In this document: positions 46,827 through 57,494 of the stretch, piece by piece
Position numbering within the stretch: the stretch's first letter is position 1
Layout: the number at the start of each line of letters is the position of its first letter
From: Arthrobacter sp. Marseille-P9274
GTDB taxonomy: Bacteria > Actinomycetota > Actinomycetes > Actinomycetales > Micrococcaceae
Length of the DNA: 64,000 nt
NCBI RefSeq assembly: GCF_946892675.1
Contig: NZ_CAMPOV010000001.1
Span: forward strand, 1,338,033 to 1,402,032
Direction: 5' to 3'
Notes under the pieces: model-generated
The model's database searches: none
Told to the model about the DNA's origin: nothing
Seen by the model: the letters and a program-made list of their open reading frames with translations, nothing else
Program-made: the position numbers and the translations under genes

Positions 46827-47757
46827 TGCGGCGTACGCTCCTTAGGTTGGTGCGGGGCAATCCTTCGGTCAGTACTTCGCCGAAGACTTCGTCCGGGTCG
46901 AGGCGGCGAAGCTCTTCGGCCAGGCACTCCTCGATGGAGCGCCGCGGAAGGGTGATGCGCTGGACCGGCTGGTTCGGCTGGATCAGTTCGGCCACGCTCA
47001 AGCCCGGCCGCAGGATCCGGATGTCGCCGTCGACCCGGGTGATCCGGACGCCGCGGATCCCGATGCCCGCGGCCTCTTCGACGATGGTGACCGGAGCATC
47101 GAGCGCCCGTGTGAGCCAGGCCGCCAGCAGGACGGTGCTGGGGGAGTCGGAGGCGCCCTCGACGGCGACGGAGGTCACGGGGGAGTATTCGACCTGGTCG
47201 AGCACGGCGGCCAGCTGGATGCGCCAGTTGGTCAGCCGCGTCCAGGCCAGGTCAGTGTCTCCCGCCGCGTAGGTCCGGCGCAGCTGTTCGAGCGCAAGCT
47301 TTGGCTTCGGCTCGTGGGCGGAGTCGGTGATCCGCCGGTGCGCGATGCGGCCGATCGAGGTCGCCGAGGCGTTCTCCGGCATGCCGTGCGGCCACCAGGC
47401 CACGATCGGCGCGTCCGGCAGCAGCAGGGCGGACACCAGGGAGTCGCTTTCGCCCGCGAGTTCGCCGTAGCCGTAGAGCACCACGACCTCGGAGGCGCCA
47501 GCGTCCCCGCCGACGCGGATCTGCGCGTCAAGCTTCGTCGGTTCATCCGCGCCCGCGTCCACGAGCACGATGATGCGGCAGGGATGCTCGCGGCTGGCGG
47601 TGTTGGCGGCGTGAATCGCCACTTCCTCGTTGCCGGCCGTGGTGAGGACGACGAGCGTCAGCACCCGGCCCAGGGTGACCACGCCGCCCTGCTCGCGCAT
47701 CGAGACGATCTCCTTCGAGACCTTGGAGGTGGTGGTGTCCAGCAAATCGACTATCAA
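46816..47757 (-). CDS. opcA: Glucose-6-phosphate dehydrogenase assembly protein OpcA
   Basis: 313-residue OpcA, needed for assembly or activity of Zwf in cyanobacteria and actinobacteria. Recognised from the N-terminal MIVDLLDTTTSKVSKEIVSM, the WWPHGMPE segment and its fixed place between zwf and pgl. The ATG overlaps the zwf stop by 4 bases, consistent with coupled production of the partners. Confidence 0.95.
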   Translation of the reverse strand: MIVDLLDTTTSKVSKEIVSMREQGGVVTLGRVLTLVVLTTAGNEEVAIHAANTASREHPCRIIVLVDAGADEPTKLDAQIRVGGDAGASEVVVLYGYGELAGESDSLVSALLLPDAPIVAWWPHGMPENASATSIGRIAHRRITDSAHEPKPKLALEQLRRTYAAGDTDLAWTRLTNWRIQLAAVLDQVEYSPVTSVAVEGASDSPSTVLLAAWLTRALDAPVTIVEEAAGIGIRGVRITRVDGDIRILRPGLSVAELIQPNQPVQRITLPRRSIEECLAEELRRLDPDEVFGEVLTEGLPRTNLRSVRRSER

Positions 47758-49295
47758 GGCCTTCTCCAGGAACGTCCGTCGCGGGCCAGCAGGGCATCTG
47801 CCGACGCCGGGCCCCAGCTGCCCGGGGCGTAGGGTTCGGGCTTGTCGCCGCTGCGCGTCCAGTAATCCTCGAACGGATCGAGGATCTTCCAGGACAGCTC
47901 GACTTCCTCATGGCGGGGGAACAGCGGGGGTTCGCCCAGCAGGACATCGAGGATCAGCCGCTCGTAGGCTTCGGGGCTGGATTCGGTGAAAGCGTGGCCG
48001 TAGCCGAAGTCCATCGACACGTCGCGGACCTCCATCTGCGTGCCCGGCACCTTGGAGCCGAAGCGGATGGTCGCCCCCTCGTCCGGCTGGACGCGGATGA
48101 CCACTGCATTCTGGCCGAAGTCCTCGTCCTTATGGTCCCGGAAGAGCAGGTTTGGAGCGCGTTTAAGCACGACGGCGATTTCGGTCACCCGCCTGCCGAG
48201 GCGCTTGCCGGCCCGCAGGTAGAACGGGACACCGGCCCAGCGCCGCGTGTGGATGTCCAAGCGCAGCGCGGCGAAGGTCTCGGTGGTTGACTCCGGGTTG
48301 AAGCCTTCCTCCTCCAGGTAGCCTTTGACCTTCTCGCCGCCCTGCCAGCCGCCGGTGTACTGACCGCGGGCCGAGTGGGTGGAGAGGTCTTCGGGCAGCC
48401 GGATTGCGGCCAGGACCTTCTCCTTCTCGGCGCGCAGATCCTCCGCGTTGAAGGAGATCGGCTCCTCCATGGCGGTCAGCGCGAGCAGCTGGAGCAAATG
48501 GTTCTGGATGACGTCGCGGGCTGCCCCCACGCCGTCGTAATACCCCGCCCTGCCGCCGATGCCGATGTCCTCGGCCATGGTGATCTGCACATGGTCGACG
48601 TAGTTGGCGTTCCAGAGCGGCTCGAACATCTGGTTGGCGAAGCGCAGTGCCAGGATGTTCTGGACCGTCTCCTTGCCCAGATAGTGGTCGATCCGGAACA
48701 CCGAGTCCGCGGGGAACACCGACTCGACGATGCTGTTGAGCTCGCGGGCGGACTGCAGGTCGTGGCCGAAGGGCTTTTCGATCACCACGCGCCGCCAGGT
48801 GCCTGGCTCGCCCTGGGCCAGGCCGTGCGCGGAGAGCTTCTCGCAGACCTGCTCGAAGTCCTTCGGCGGGATCGACAGGTAGAACGCATGGTTTCCGCGT
48901 GTGCCGCGGGTCTGGTCGAGCTCGCCCACGACCTCCTTCAGCCGCGCGAACGCCTCGTCGTCGCCGAATTCACCCTGGACGAACCGCATGCCGGCGCTCA
49001 GCTGTTCCCAGACATCGGCCTGGAACGGTGTCCGGGCGTACTGTTCGACCGCCGCCCGGACCTGGTCGGCGAAATCCTCGTCGCTCCAGGCGCGGCGGCC
49101 GAATCCGACGAGGGCGAAGCTCGGCGGGAGCAGGCCGCGGTTGGCCAGGTCGTACACAGCGGGCATGAGCTTCTTGCGGGCGAGGTCGCCGGTCACGCCG
49201 AAGAGAACCAGCGACGACGGCCCCGCGATCCGGTTCAGCCGCCGGTCGCGGGGGTCGCGCAGGGGGTTGCGCCGGTTGTTTGCGGAAGGGACCAT
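47754..49295 (-). CDS. zwf: Glucose-6-phosphate 1-dehydrogenase
   Basis: 513-residue NADP-dependent dehydrogenase, entry enzyme of the oxidative pentose phosphate pathway. The Rossmann start FGVTGDLARKKLMPAVYDL and the active-site signature RIDHYLGKETVQN are present. ATG 49295 overlaps the pgi stop by one base (TGATG). Confidence 0.97.
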   Translation of the reverse strand: MVPSANNRRNPLRDPRDRRLNRIAGPSSLVLFGVTGDLARKKLMPAVYDLANRGLLPPSFALVGFGRRAWSDEDFADQVRAAVEQYARTPFQADVWEQLSAGMRFVQGEFGDDEAFARLKEVVGELDQTRGTRGNHAFYLSIPPKDFEQVCEKLSAHGLAQGEPGTWRRVVIEKPFGHDLQSARELNSIVESVFPADSVFRIDHYLGKETVQNILALRFANQMFEPLWNANYVDHVQITMAEDIGIGGRAGYYDGVGAARDVIQNHLLQLLALTAMEEPISFNAEDLRAEKEKVLAAIRLPEDLSTHSARGQYTGGWQGGEKVKGYLEEEGFNPESTTETFAALRLDIHTRRWAGVPFYLRAGKRLGRRVTEIAVVLKRAPNLLFRDHKDEDFGQNAVVIRVQPDEGATIRFGSKVPGTQMEVRDVSMDFGYGHAFTESSPEAYERLILDVLLGEPPLFPRHEEVELSWKILDPFEDYWTRSGDKPEPYAPGSWGPASADALLARDGRSWRRP

Positions 49296-50917
49296 CAGCG
49301 CTTTCCGCCGGAGAGCGCCGAAACCGCCTGCAGCAGCTGTGCCGTGCCTGCCTCCCGGTCCCGAAGGTGCAGGCGGAGCACGGGCCGGCCGTGGTCAGCC
49401 AGGACCTGTGCGTCGCCGGCCGCCTGTGCCGCGATCAGCTCGCCGAAGGTAAACGGCCGTTCGGGGATCGCCAGGTCCTCCGCCGCGGCGGCGGTGATCT
49501 GCAGGTAGGCGCCGACGGCGGGCCCGCCCTTATGGAACTGCCCGGTCGAATGCAGGAAGCGCGGTCCCCAGCCGAAGGTGACCGGCCGCCGGGCGGCGGT
49601 TGCGAGTTCGGGGCGCAGGCTCTCCAGTTCGGCCTGGCCGAACCGGTCCAGGTACGCCTGCACGCTCAGGTAGCCGTTGGCGTCCAGCGTGCCCAGCAGG
49701 GCGCGGATGGCACCCTCCACCGTCTCCGCCCCGCCCAGCCAGTCGCCGTTCGCGCGGATCTCGACCGCGTGGTCGACGGCCAGCGGCGCCGGAGTCTCCG
49801 GTTGCGCGTCGAGCAGCCCGCGGGCGGCGTTCTTGGCCGCCTCGACGTCCGGCTGGTCGAAGGGATTGATGCCGAGCAGCCGCCCGGCCACCGCGGTCGC
49901 CGCTTCCCACAGCAGCAGCTGGCTGCCGAGTGTGCCGGACACGGCCGCCTCGTTTCCGGCAAGGTCCACCTCGGCCTCTGCGGAAACCAGGCGAATGACC
50001 AGCACGTCCGGGGCGTCGAAGGAGGCCTCCGGGGCGGATTCACCGACGACGACGGGCAGGACGCCCGTGCCCAGCTTGCCTGTGGATTCGGCGATCAGCT
50101 GCTCCGCCCAGTCCGCAAACCCGACGATGCCGGACGCCTCGTCCAGCAGGACGATCTTGTCGCGCAGGGGATCCGTTCCGCCGAGGACGGCGCCGAGCGC
50201 CAAGGCGATGTTGTCCGGGTCGTCATCGGCCAGGATCTCGGCCGCTTCCTCAGCGTCGTCCAACAGCGTCTCGATGTCCACCCCGGCCAGGCCGGTGGGA
50301 ACCAGGCCGAAGGCAGTCAGCGCGGAGTACCGGCCGCCGACATTCGGGTCCGCGTTGAAGACCGCCCGATACCCGGCCTCACGGGCGCTGGCGTCCATGG
50401 GGGAGCCCGGGTCCGTTACGACGATGATCCGTGACGCCGCGTCAAGCCCGGCCGCGGTGAAGGCCTGCTCGAAAATCCGCCGCTGCGAGTCGGTCTCGAC
50501 CGTCGAGCCGGACTTCGAGGAGACCACCAGCGCCGTTTCGGCCAGCCGTTCATCCAGCGCAGCGCGCACCTGCTGCGGATCCGTGCTGTCCAGCACGGTC
50601 AGTTCCACGCCGGCGGTATTGCTGATGACCTCCGGGGCGAGCGACGAGCCGCCCATGCCGGCGAGCACGATCCGGGTGACGCCTTCGGCGCGGAGTTCGT
50701 CCCTCAGCTGCAGGATCTGCGCAACGAGCGGCCGTGAGACCGCCGCGGCGTCCACCCAGCCGAGCCGGACCTCGGCTTCCTGCTCAGCCTCAGGGCCCCA
50801 GAGGGTGTGGTCCTTGGCGGCCAGCCGCGAGGCAACTTTGTCTTCGACGAGGACGGGGACGTGCTGTTCAACGGCAGCGCGGGCGGCGCCGGAGGCCTGG
50901 ATCGACAATGCCCCCAC
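49295..50917 (-). CDS. pgi: Glucose-6-phosphate isomerase
   Basis: 540-residue phosphoglucose isomerase. The sugar-phosphate (SIS) segments GMGGSSLAPEVI and VVSSKSGSTVET are clear. The sequence belongs to the divergent actinobacterial form found inside tkt-tal-zwf operons. GTG start at 50917, with AGGAG at the tal 3' end and only 2 bases between the genes. Confidence 0.93.
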   Translation of the reverse strand: MGALSIQASGAARAAVEQHVPVLVEDKVASRLAAKDHTLWGPEAEQEAEVRLGWVDAAAVSRPLVAQILQLRDELRAEGVTRIVLAGMGGSSLAPEVISNTAGVELTVLDSTDPQQVRAALDERLAETALVVSSKSGSTVETDSQRRIFEQAFTAAGLDAASRIIVVTDPGSPMDASAREAGYRAVFNADPNVGGRYSALTAFGLVPTGLAGVDIETLLDDAEEAAEILADDDPDNIALALGAVLGGTDPLRDKIVLLDEASGIVGFADWAEQLIAESTGKLGTGVLPVVVGESAPEASFDAPDVLVIRLVSAEAEVDLAGNEAAVSGTLGSQLLLWEAATAVAGRLLGINPFDQPDVEAAKNAARGLLDAQPETPAPLAVDHAVEIRANGDWLGGAETVEGAIRALLGTLDANGYLSVQAYLDRFGQAELESLRPELATAARRPVTFGWGPRFLHSTGQFHKGGPAVGAYLQITAAAAEDLAIPERPFTFGELIAAQAAGDAQVLADHGRPVLRLHLRDREAGTAQLLQAVSALSGGKR

Positions 50918-50919
50918 GG

Positions 50920-52035
50920 TTACTCCTGCCCCGCCTCGTCCAGCGCGGTGCGGACGGTCTGGAGGAGCTCGGACCAGCTGGCCACGAACTTCTCGAGTCC
51001 TTCTTCTTCGAGGAGGTCCACGACTTCCTTGTACGAAATGCCCTGCGCATCCACGGCGTCCAGGACGCGGTTCGCTTCCTCGTAGGTGCCTGCGACGGTG
51101 TTGCCCTTGACCTCGCCGTGGTCGACGACGGCGTCGAGCGTCTTGTCCGGCATGGTGTTCACGATTCCCTCGGCCACCAGCTCCGTCACGTACATGGTGT
51201 CCGGGTAGGCCGGGTTCTTGACTCCGGTGGAGGCCCAGAGCGGCCGCTGCGGGCGGGCGCCCGCCTCGGCCAGCAGCTGCCAGCGTTCGCTGGAGAAGAG
51301 CTCCTCGTAGATCTGGTACGCCAGCCGCGCGTTGGCGATGCCGGATTTGCCCATCAGGGCCTTGGCCTCGTCGCTGCCGTTGGCTTCGAGCCGCTTGTCG
51401 ATCTCCGTGTCCACACGGGAAACGAAGAAGGAGGCGACCGAGTGGATGTGGGCCAGCTTGTGGCCGTTCTCCTTGGCCTGCTCGAGCCCGAGCATGAATG
51501 CGTTGATCACCTCGCGGTAGCGTTCGAGCGAGAAAATCAGGGTGACGTTGACGCTGATCCCCGCGGCCAGGGTCGTGGTGATGGCTTCCAGCCCCTCCAC
51601 CGTCGCCGGGATCTTGATGAACACGTTGCTCCGGTTGACCTTGGCGTGCAGCTTGCGCGCCTCGTCAATGGTTCCTGCGGTGTCCCTCGCCAGCCGGGGA
51701 TCGACTTCGATGGACACGCGCCCGTCGACTCCGCCGGTATGCTTGGCGAGGCCCGAGAAGATGTCGCAGGCCTCGGAGACGTCGTCGGTGGTGATCGCGA
51801 AAACCGCGGCGTCGACGTCGGCCTCTTCCTCAGCCAGCTCAGTGATCTGCGCGGCGTAGGATTCACCATTCTTGAGCGCGGCGGCGAAGATGGACGGATT
51901 CGTCGTCACGCCGACGACGTTCTTCTCGGCGATCAGGTTCCGGAGCTCGCCGGTGGTGATCAGCTCGCGGGAAAGATCGTCAAGCCAGATCGAGACGCCG
52001 GCGTCGGACAGGGCCTGGGTGTTCTTGTTGGACAT
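50920..52035 (-). CDS. tal: Transaldolase
   Basis: 371-residue transaldolase of the non-oxidative pentose phosphate pathway. [13 protein letters not shown], the Schiff-base Lys in NVFIKIPAT and [11 protein letters not shown] are present. ATG 52035 is chosen: AAGGAG is 7 bases upstream and [13 protein letters not shown] is the family start; the open frame continues into tkt without similarity. It follows tkt by 10 bases. Confidence 0.97.
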   Translation of the reverse strand: MSNKNTQALSDAGVSIWLDDLSRELITTGELRNLIAEKNVVGVTTNPSIFAAALKNGESYAAQITELAEEEADVDAAVFAITTDDVSEACDIFSGLAKHTGGVDGRVSIEVDPRLARDTAGTIDEARKLHAKVNRSNVFIKIPATVEGLEAITTTLAAGISVNVTLIFSLERYREVINAFMLGLEQAKENGHKLAHIHSVASFFVSRVDTEIDKRLEANGSDEAKALMGKSGIANARLAYQIYEELFSSERWQLLAEAGARPQRPLWASTGVKNPAYPDTMYVTELVAEGIVNTMPDKTLDAVVDHGEVKGNTVAGTYEEANRVLDAVDAQGISYKEVVDLLEEEGLEKFVASWSELLQTVRTALDEAGQE

Positions 52036-52045
52036 ACGGGGCTCC

Positions 52046-54151
52046 TTAGGAAGTTGCCTGGGCGATGGAATCACGCGCGGCCGCGGTGACGGCCTCGGAG
52101 GTGATTCCGAACTCACGGAACAGCGTCTTGTAGTCGGCCGAGGCACCGAAATGCTCCAGGCTGACGCAGCGGCCGGCGTCGCCGACGAGGCGGTGCCAGC
52201 TCTGGGCGACTCCGGCCTCGACCGACACACGGGCGCGGACCGCCGCGGGCAGGACGGATTCGCGGTACTGGGCATCCTGCCGGTCGAACCACTCGAGGCA
52301 CGGCACCGAGACGACGCGGGCGGCGATTCCCTCGCCCTGGAGCGTTTCCCGGGCCTCCACCGCGAGCTGCACCTCGGAGCCCGTGGCGAGCAGGATGACG
52401 TCCGGCTGGACCGCCTGGCCGTCCTTCTCGGCCTCGGCCAGGACGTAGGCGCCCCGCGCCACGTTGTCGGCGGAGGCGAATCCGCCGTCGCCGCGGTCGA
52501 ACACCGGCAGGTTCTGGCGCGTCAGGACGATGCCCGCGGGATTCTCGTGGTTCTCCAGCATCACCTTCCAGGCCTGGGCCACCTCGTTGGCATCTGCGGG
52601 GCGGACGACGTCCAGGCCGGGGATCGCGCGCAGGCTCGCCAGCTGCTCGACCGGCTGGTGGGTCGGGCCGTCCTCGCCGAGGCCGATCGAATCGTGCGTC
52701 CAGACATAGATCGACGGAACGCCCATCAGCGCGCCAAGGCGGATGGCCGGCCGCTGGTAGTCGCTGAAGATCAGGAACGTGCCGGAAAAGGCGCGGGTCT
52801 TCGAGCTGAGCACGATGCCGTTGACGATCGCCGCGGCGGCATGTTCGCGGATGCCGAAGTGCAGGACGCGTCCGTAAGGATTGCCGGACCAGGCATCCGT
52901 CTGCCGGGACTCCGGCACGAACGAGGGGGCGCTTTCGATCGTGGTGTTGTTGGATTCGGCCAGGTCCGCCGATCCGCCCCACAGTTCGGGAAGCACCGGT
53001 CCGATGGCGTTGAGGACCTTGCCGGACGCCGCACGGGTCGAGACATCCTTCTCCGAGCCGAACACCGGGAGCGACTCCGCCCAGTCCTGCGGCAGCTCGT
53101 ACTTCTCGATCCGGTCCAGCAGGGCCGCGGCATCCTGGTTGGCCTCGCGCCACTGGGCGTAGGAGCTCTCCCATTCGGCCCGGGCTTCCTTGCCGCGCGC
53201 AGCCACCTGCCGCGCGTGTTCCAGCACGTCCGCGTCGATATGGAAGCGCTGCTCCGGATCGAAGCCGAGGACCTCCTTCACCCCGGCAACTTCCTCGGCG
53301 CCGAGCGCCGAACCGTGGATCTTGCCGGTGTTCTGCTTCTTCGGCGCGGGCCAGCCGATGATGGTCCGCAGGGAAATGATGGAGGGACGCCCCGTTTCGG
53401 CCTTGGCGGCCTTGAGAGCGTTGAAGAGTTCCTCGATGTCCTCTTTGTACTCGCCGGTGCGCGTCCAGTCCACGCGCTGCGTGTGCCAGCCGTAGGCCTC
53501 GTAGCGGTGCAGGACGTCCTCGCTGAAGGAGATGTTCGTGTCATCTTCGATCGAGATGTGGTTCTCGTCGTAGAGCACCACCAGGTTGCCCAGCTCCTGG
53601 TGTCCGGCCAGCGACGAAGCCTCGGAGGTGACACCCTCCTGCAGGTCGCCGTCCGACGCGATGACCCAGACGGTGTGGTCGAACGGACTCTTGCCCGCTT
53701 CGGCCTGCGGGTCGTAGAGACCGCGGGTGCGGCGCTGCGCGTAGGCAAAGCCGACGGCGGAAGCGAGGCCCTGCCCCAGCGGACCGGTGGTGATTTCGAC
53801 GCCGGATGTGTGGCCGTACTCCGGATGCCCTGGCGTCAGCGAATCCCACGTGCGCAGCCGGCGCAGGTCCTCGATTTCCAGCCCGTAGCCGGACAGGAAC
53901 AGCTGGATGTAGAGGGTCAGCGACGTATGGCCGGGGGAGAGGATGAAGCGGTCGCGGCCAACCCACTGGGGATCCGACGGATCGTGGCGCATCAGCTTCT
54001 GGAAGAGGAGATAGGCGGCGGGCGCCAGGCTCATGGCCGTGCCGGGATGTCCGTTCCCGACCTTTTCGACGGCGTCGGCGGCCAGGACACGCACCGTGTC
54101 CACCGCGCGCTGGTCCAGATCGGTCCAGGACAGTTCTTCCGAATGTGGCAC
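52046..54151 (-). CDS. tkt: Transketolase
   Basis: 701-residue thiamine diphosphate enzyme. The N-terminal [17 protein letters not shown] and the ThDP motif [20 protein letters not shown] are present, and the catalytic Glu region [10 protein letters not shown] and [13 protein letters not shown] lie in the pyrimidine domain. GTG start at 54151 with GAGGGA upstream. It leads the tkt-tal-pgi-zwf-opcA-pgl operon, which supplies NADPH and pentoses. Confidence 0.97.
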   Translation of the reverse strand: MPHSEELSWTDLDQRAVDTVRVLAADAVEKVGNGHPGTAMSLAPAAYLLFQKLMRHDPSDPQWVGRDRFILSPGHTSLTLYIQLFLSGYGLEIEDLRRLRTWDSLTPGHPEYGHTSGVEITTGPLGQGLASAVGFAYAQRRTRGLYDPQAEAGKSPFDHTVWVIASDGDLQEGVTSEASSLAGHQELGNLVVLYDENHISIEDDTNISFSEDVLHRYEAYGWHTQRVDWTRTGEYKEDIEELFNALKAAKAETGRPSIISLRTIIGWPAPKKQNTGKIHGSALGAEEVAGVKEVLGFDPEQRFHIDADVLEHARQVAARGKEARAEWESSYAQWREANQDAAALLDRIEKYELPQDWAESLPVFGSEKDVSTRAASGKVLNAIGPVLPELWGGSADLAESNNTTIESAPSFVPESRQTDAWSGNPYGRVLHFGIREHAAAAIVNGIVLSSKTRAFSGTFLIFSDYQRPAIRLGALMGVPSIYVWTHDSIGLGEDGPTHQPVEQLASLRAIPGLDVVRPADANEVAQAWKVMLENHENPAGIVLTRQNLPVFDRGDGGFASADNVARGAYVLAEAEKDGQAVQPDVILLATGSEVQLAVEARETLQGEGIAARVVSVPCLEWFDRQDAQYRESVLPAAVRARVSVEAGVAQSWHRLVGDAGRCVSLEHFGASADYKTLFREFGITSEAVTAAARDSIAQATS

Positions 54152-54227
54152 TGGGGAGTCCCTCTCTCATCGTGGGTCTGACAGGCGCTAAATGGCCCCG
54201 AAACTGCCTCTCGGCAGGCACAAGTCC

Positions 54228-54254
54228 ACCTTAGCGCCTTGCGGCCCGCTGCAA
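54228..54254 (-). promoter_or_regulatory. Possible tkt promoter
   Basis: On the minus strand TTGCAG, a 15-base spacer and TAAGGT lie about 75 bases before the tkt GTG. The spacer is short, so this is tentative. Confidence 0.35.
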
Positions 54255-54328
54255 GCAGGATGCCAAGGCATGCGACCGGTAATAGTGGGACACACACTGC
54301 CGGGGAGATTTCTACAGGTCATAGAGGA

Positions 54329-54334
54329 TATGAT
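54329..54334 (+). promoter_or_regulatory. -10 element of ctaB
   Basis: TATGAT is a near-consensus -10 in the tkt/ctaB divergent region; start of transcription is expected near 54341. No clear -35. Confidence 0.4.
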
Positions 54335-54345
54335 GGAGGGGCACC

Positions 54346-55407
54346 TTGGTTCCGGTGTGCCCTCACGGGCCCGGGCCGGTGCTTGGCCCGACGAGGGCCG
54401 CACTGATCCCGTCTATCCCAGCAGAACTGTGTGGTTTTTCCTTGAAGATCCTGAGCGCTCCGGAACAGGTAGCTGACGCACCCGTCAAGACCGGCTTCGG
54501 ACGTAAAGCCAAGGCCTACATAGCGCTCACCAAGCCGCGCGTGATGGAACTCCTGCTGGTCACCACCCTTCCCACGATGATCTTCGCCGCCGGGGGCTTC
54601 CCGAGCCTCGGCCTCATCGCCGCCACCATGATTGGCGGCGCCCTCGCCGCCGGCTCGGCCGGGTCGTTCAACTGCTACATCGACCGGGACATGGACAAGC
54701 TCATGCACCGGACCGAAAACCGGCCGCTGGTCACGGGCGAAGTTACGCCGCGGGAAGCACTGGTCTTTTCCTGGATCCTGGGGATCCTGTCCATCCTGAT
54801 CCTCTGGTTTGGGGCGAACCCGCTCGCCGGCGTGCTGGGCGTGGGCGCGATCTTCTTCTACGTAGTCATCTACACGCTGATCCTCAAGCGCCGCACCGCC
54901 CAGAACATCGTCTGGGGCGGTGCCGCCGGCTGCTTCCCCGTGCTGATCGCCTGGGCGGCCGTCACCGAAACGGTGGCTTGGCCGGCCATCATCCTGTTCA
55001 TGGTGATCTTCCTCTGGACCCCGCCGCATTACTGGCCGCTGTCCATGAAGTACAGCGACGACTACAACGCCGCCAACGTCCCCATGCTCGGGGCCATCGC
55101 CAGCGCGCGCCAGGTCTCGGTCCAGGTGGTCCTCTACGCCTGGGCAACGCTGGCCTGTTCGCTCCTGCTCGCGCCGGTCGGCGGGGCCGGCTGGGTCTAC
55201 ACCATCGCGGCCCTGCTCAGCGGCGGCTATTTCGTATATGAATCCCACCGGCTGTACAACCTCGCCAAGCGCGGCACCGAGACGCCGGCGGAGACCAACA
55301 AGAGCGCCATGCGGGTCTTCCACGGCTCCATCAGCTACCTGACCGTGCTCTTCCTCGCGCTGGCCGTGGACCCCTTCGTGGGCGGCCCCGTCTTCGCCAG
55401 CCTCTAG
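54346..55407 (+). CDS. ctaB: Protoheme IX farnesyltransferase (heme O synthase)
   Basis: Membrane prenyltransferase adding a farnesyl group to heme B for heme O/A and terminal oxidases. UbiA-type Asp motifs are [16 protein letters not shown] and, later, [12 protein letters not shown], with about nine hydrophobic helices. Family similarity begins at [14 protein letters not shown], so the start is uncertain: in-frame candidates are TTG 54346, GTG 54355 and TTG 54442. The partner ctaA lies at 60.4-61.4 kb, separated by an unrelated operon. Confidence 0.93.
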   Translation: MVPVCPHGPGPVLGPTRAALIPSIPAELCGFSLKILSAPEQVADAPVKTGFGRKAKAYIALTKPRVMELLLVTTLPTMIFAAGGFPSLGLIAATMIGGALAAGSAGSFNCYIDRDMDKLMHRTENRPLVTGEVTPREALVFSWILGILSILILWFGANPLAGVLGVGAIFFYVVIYTLILKRRTAQNIVWGGAAGCFPVLIAWAAVTETVAWPAIILFMVIFLWTPPHYWPLSMKYSDDYNAANVPMLGAIASARQVSVQVVLYAWATLACSLLLAPVGGAGWVYTIAALLSGGYFVYESHRLYNLAKRGTETPAETNKSAMRVFHGSISYLTVLFLALAVDPFVGGPVFASL

Positions 55408-55513
55408 GGCAAATCCTCCTGCCCGCGACCGCAGGGAGCTGGCGTCCCCGGAGTAGCATTCTGTAGACGAATCCGTTTTCAGGCCATAATGCGAAGCACC
55501 CTTATGTTTTTTG

Positions 55514-55531
55514 GTATGATGTGCGTCATAC
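55514..55531. promoter_or_regulatory. Operator palindrome overlapping a TATGAT -10
   Basis: GTATGA-N6-TCATAC is a perfect 18-bp dyad, and TATGAT (55515-55520) inside it is a near-consensus -10. A repressor bound here would block the promoter of the downstream catabolic operon. The dyad resembles GntR/FadR-type sites in size, but no regulator gene is adjacent. Confidence 0.5.
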
Positions 55532-55610
55532 TAGCGAATTGTTCCTGATCTTTTTTGCTTGGGGCAATCCGCCCCTTCGGAACCGGCCCGTCTCGAAAAG
55601 GAGGCGTACG

Positions 55611-56579
55611 GTGGCCCACATCCAGCTGTTGGGCACCGGCGGCACTATCGCCTCGCGCAGCCACGGCACCGGGGGAGCCGTGGCTACCGACACGTCGTCG
55701 GCGCTCATCCCGAAACATCACGGCAACGTCACCGTCCATGCGCGCGATGTCCTGACCATCGGCAGCTACAGGCTGGATCTGGCTGACCTGCACCGGATTG
55801 CCGAGGCGGTCGGGCAGGCCCTCGCCGATCCTGGTACCGATGGCGTGGTGGTCACCCACGGCACCGACACCCTTGAGGAGACGGCGTTCCTGCTCGACCT
55901 AGTGCATGCTTCGCCCAAGCCCGTTGTGCTCACCGGCGCCCAACGCACGGCCGACAGCCCCGATGCGGACGGCCCGCGCAACGTCACGGAAGCGGTGCTG
56001 GCAGCGGCCGACATGCGTTTGCGCGGGACCGGGGCGCTGATCAGCTTCGATGGAACGGTCCGCTCAGCCCGCGGCGCACGGAAGGTACATACCACCGCGG
56101 GCAGCGCCTTCGGTGGAGGCACCGAAGTAGCGCACATGGCCGGCGGCGGGCTCGTGGTCACGGCCGCGCCCCGCCGCTATCCCGTTCTGCCGATGCCGCC
56201 TGCCGAGTTCGACACCGTGCGTGTAGAGGTCATCACTGCATACCCCGGTGCCACGCCGGAACTGATGGACCACGCCGTGCAGCTCGGGAGCCGCGCCGTC
56301 GTGCTGGCCGGCACCGGGGTCGGCAATGCGGGACCGGGATTCGCCGAGGCCGTAAAACGGGCTACGGGAAGCGGCTGCATCGTCCTGCTCAGCACCCGTG
56401 CCCCGTGGGGGCCCGTCGTCCCGACCTATGGCAATGGCGGCGGCATCGACCTCACGGCAGCGGGCGCCGTCCCTTCCGGAGACCTCAACCCCTTCCAGGC
56501 GCGCATCCTGGCGGCCGTCCTGCTCTCTGCCGGCACCGCGCCGGAGCGGTTCTCCGAAGCGTTCGAAACCTACCTCTAA
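55611..56579 (+). CDS. Asparaginase-family amidohydrolase
   Basis: 322-residue asparaginase/glutaminase-fold enzyme. The two catalytic Thr regions are intact: LGTGGTIASRS (near the N-terminus) and VVTHGTDTLEETAF (about 80-93), with RNVTEAV behind. No signal peptide, so cytoplasmic. GTG 55611 is chosen: AAGGAGG sits 6 bases upstream; the longer frame has no similarity. In this operon it may act on another omega-amide, for example a half-amide made by the next gene product. Confidence 0.9.
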   Translation: MAHIQLLGTGGTIASRSHGTGGAVATDTSSALIPKHHGNVTVHARDVLTIGSYRLDLADLHRIAEAVGQALADPGTDGVVVTHGTDTLEETAFLLDLVHASPKPVVLTGAQRTADSPDADGPRNVTEAVLAAADMRLRGTGALISFDGTVRSARGARKVHTTAGSAFGGGTEVAHMAGGGLVVTAAPRRYPVLPMPPAEFDTVRVEVITAYPGATPELMDHAVQLGSRAVVLAGTGVGNAGPGFAEAVKRATGSGCIVLLSTRAPWGPVVPTYGNGGGIDLTAAGAVPSGDLNPFQARILAAVLLSAGTAPERFSEAFETYL

Positions 56580-56606
56580 ACACCGACCGTCAGCAGAGGA
56601 GAGATC

Positions 56607-57494
56607 ATGCCCAAGAAAATCTACGTTTCAGTCGGCATCGACGTCGACGCCGTGGGCGGCTGGCTCGGCTCCTATGGTGGGGAGGACTCCCCGGGAGATA
56701 TCTCCCGCGGCCTGTTCGCCGGTGAAGTCGGGGTGCCGCGGCTGCTGCAGCTAGCCCAGCGTCGGGAAATGCCCGTGACTTGGTTCTGGCCGGGCCATTC
56801 CATCGAGACCTTTCCGGAGCAGTTCGACGCCGTTGTGGCCGCCGGGCACGAGATAGGTGTTCATGGTTACAGCCACGAGAATCCCATCGCCATGACCCGC
56901 AAGCAGGAGACTGAGATCCTCGACTACTGCACGAATCTCATCGAACAGCGTTCCGGACGCAAACCAGTGGGCTACGTGGCTCCCTGGTGGGAATTCTCGG
57001 CGGTGACCAACGAGATCCTGCTCGAGCGCGGGTTCCTCTATGACCACTCCCTGATGCACGATGACTTTACGCCGTACTACATACGGGTCGGAGACTCGTG
57101 GACCAAGATCAACTACGAGGCGGCTTCGGCACAGGAGTGGATGAAACCGCTGCTCCGTGGCGAGGAAACGGACCTGATCGAGATCCCGGCCTCGTGGTAT
57201 TTGGATGACCTGCCGCCAATGATGTTCATCAAATCCAGCCCCAACAGCCACGGCTTCGTGTCTCCTCGGGACATCGAGCAGCTCTGGCGCGACCAGTTCG
57301 ACTGGGTGCACCGGGAGATGGACTACGCCGTCTTCCCGATCACCATCCACCCGGATGTTTCCGGCAAGCCGCAGAACCTGCTCATGCTCGAGCGGCTCTT
57401 CGACCACATCCAACAGCATGACGGCGTCGAATTCGCCGTCATGGAAGACCTCGCCCGCGACTTCGCCCAGCGCAGACCGCGCACGGGCACGTGA
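56607..57494 (+). CDS. CE4 deacetylase-fold hydrolase, cyclic imidase/HpPgdA-like
   Basis: 295-residue NodB-type metal hydrolase. The metal Asp lies in [12 protein letters not shown], the two metal His in HGYSHENP (about 86-93), and YVAPWWEFS forms a later motif. It lacks an export signal and has the roughly 293-residue length and N-terminus of the HpPgdA/cyclic imide hydrolase branch rather than of exported chitin or peptidoglycan deacetylases. Imidase activity is therefore more likely than wall modification. GGAGAG lies upstream; it ends in a 4-base overlap with the MFS gene. Confidence 0.78.
   Translation: MPKKIYVSVGIDVDAVGGWLGSYGGEDSPGDISRGLFAGEVGVPRLLQLAQRREMPVTWFWPGHSIETFPEQFDAVVAAGHEIGVHGYSHENPIAMTRKQETEILDYCTNLIEQRSGRKPVGYVAPWWEFSAVTNEILLERGFLYDHSLMHDDFTPYYIRVGDSWTKINYEAASAQEWMKPLLRGEETDLIEIPASWYLDDLPPMMFIKSSPNSHGFVSPRDIEQLWRDQFDWVHREMDYAVFPITIHPDVSGKPQNLLMLERLFDHIQQHDGVEFAVMEDLARDFAQRRPRTGT

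Noticed and set aside
51872-54181. 769-codon plus-strand ORF across tkt and the 5' part of tal
   Set aside because: Antisense shadow; tkt and tal motifs on the other strand are unambiguous.
56607-57494. Secreted peptidoglycan or chitin deacetylase
   Set aside because: No signal peptide or membrane anchor, and the neighbours are catabolic; the imidase/HpPgdA branch fits better.
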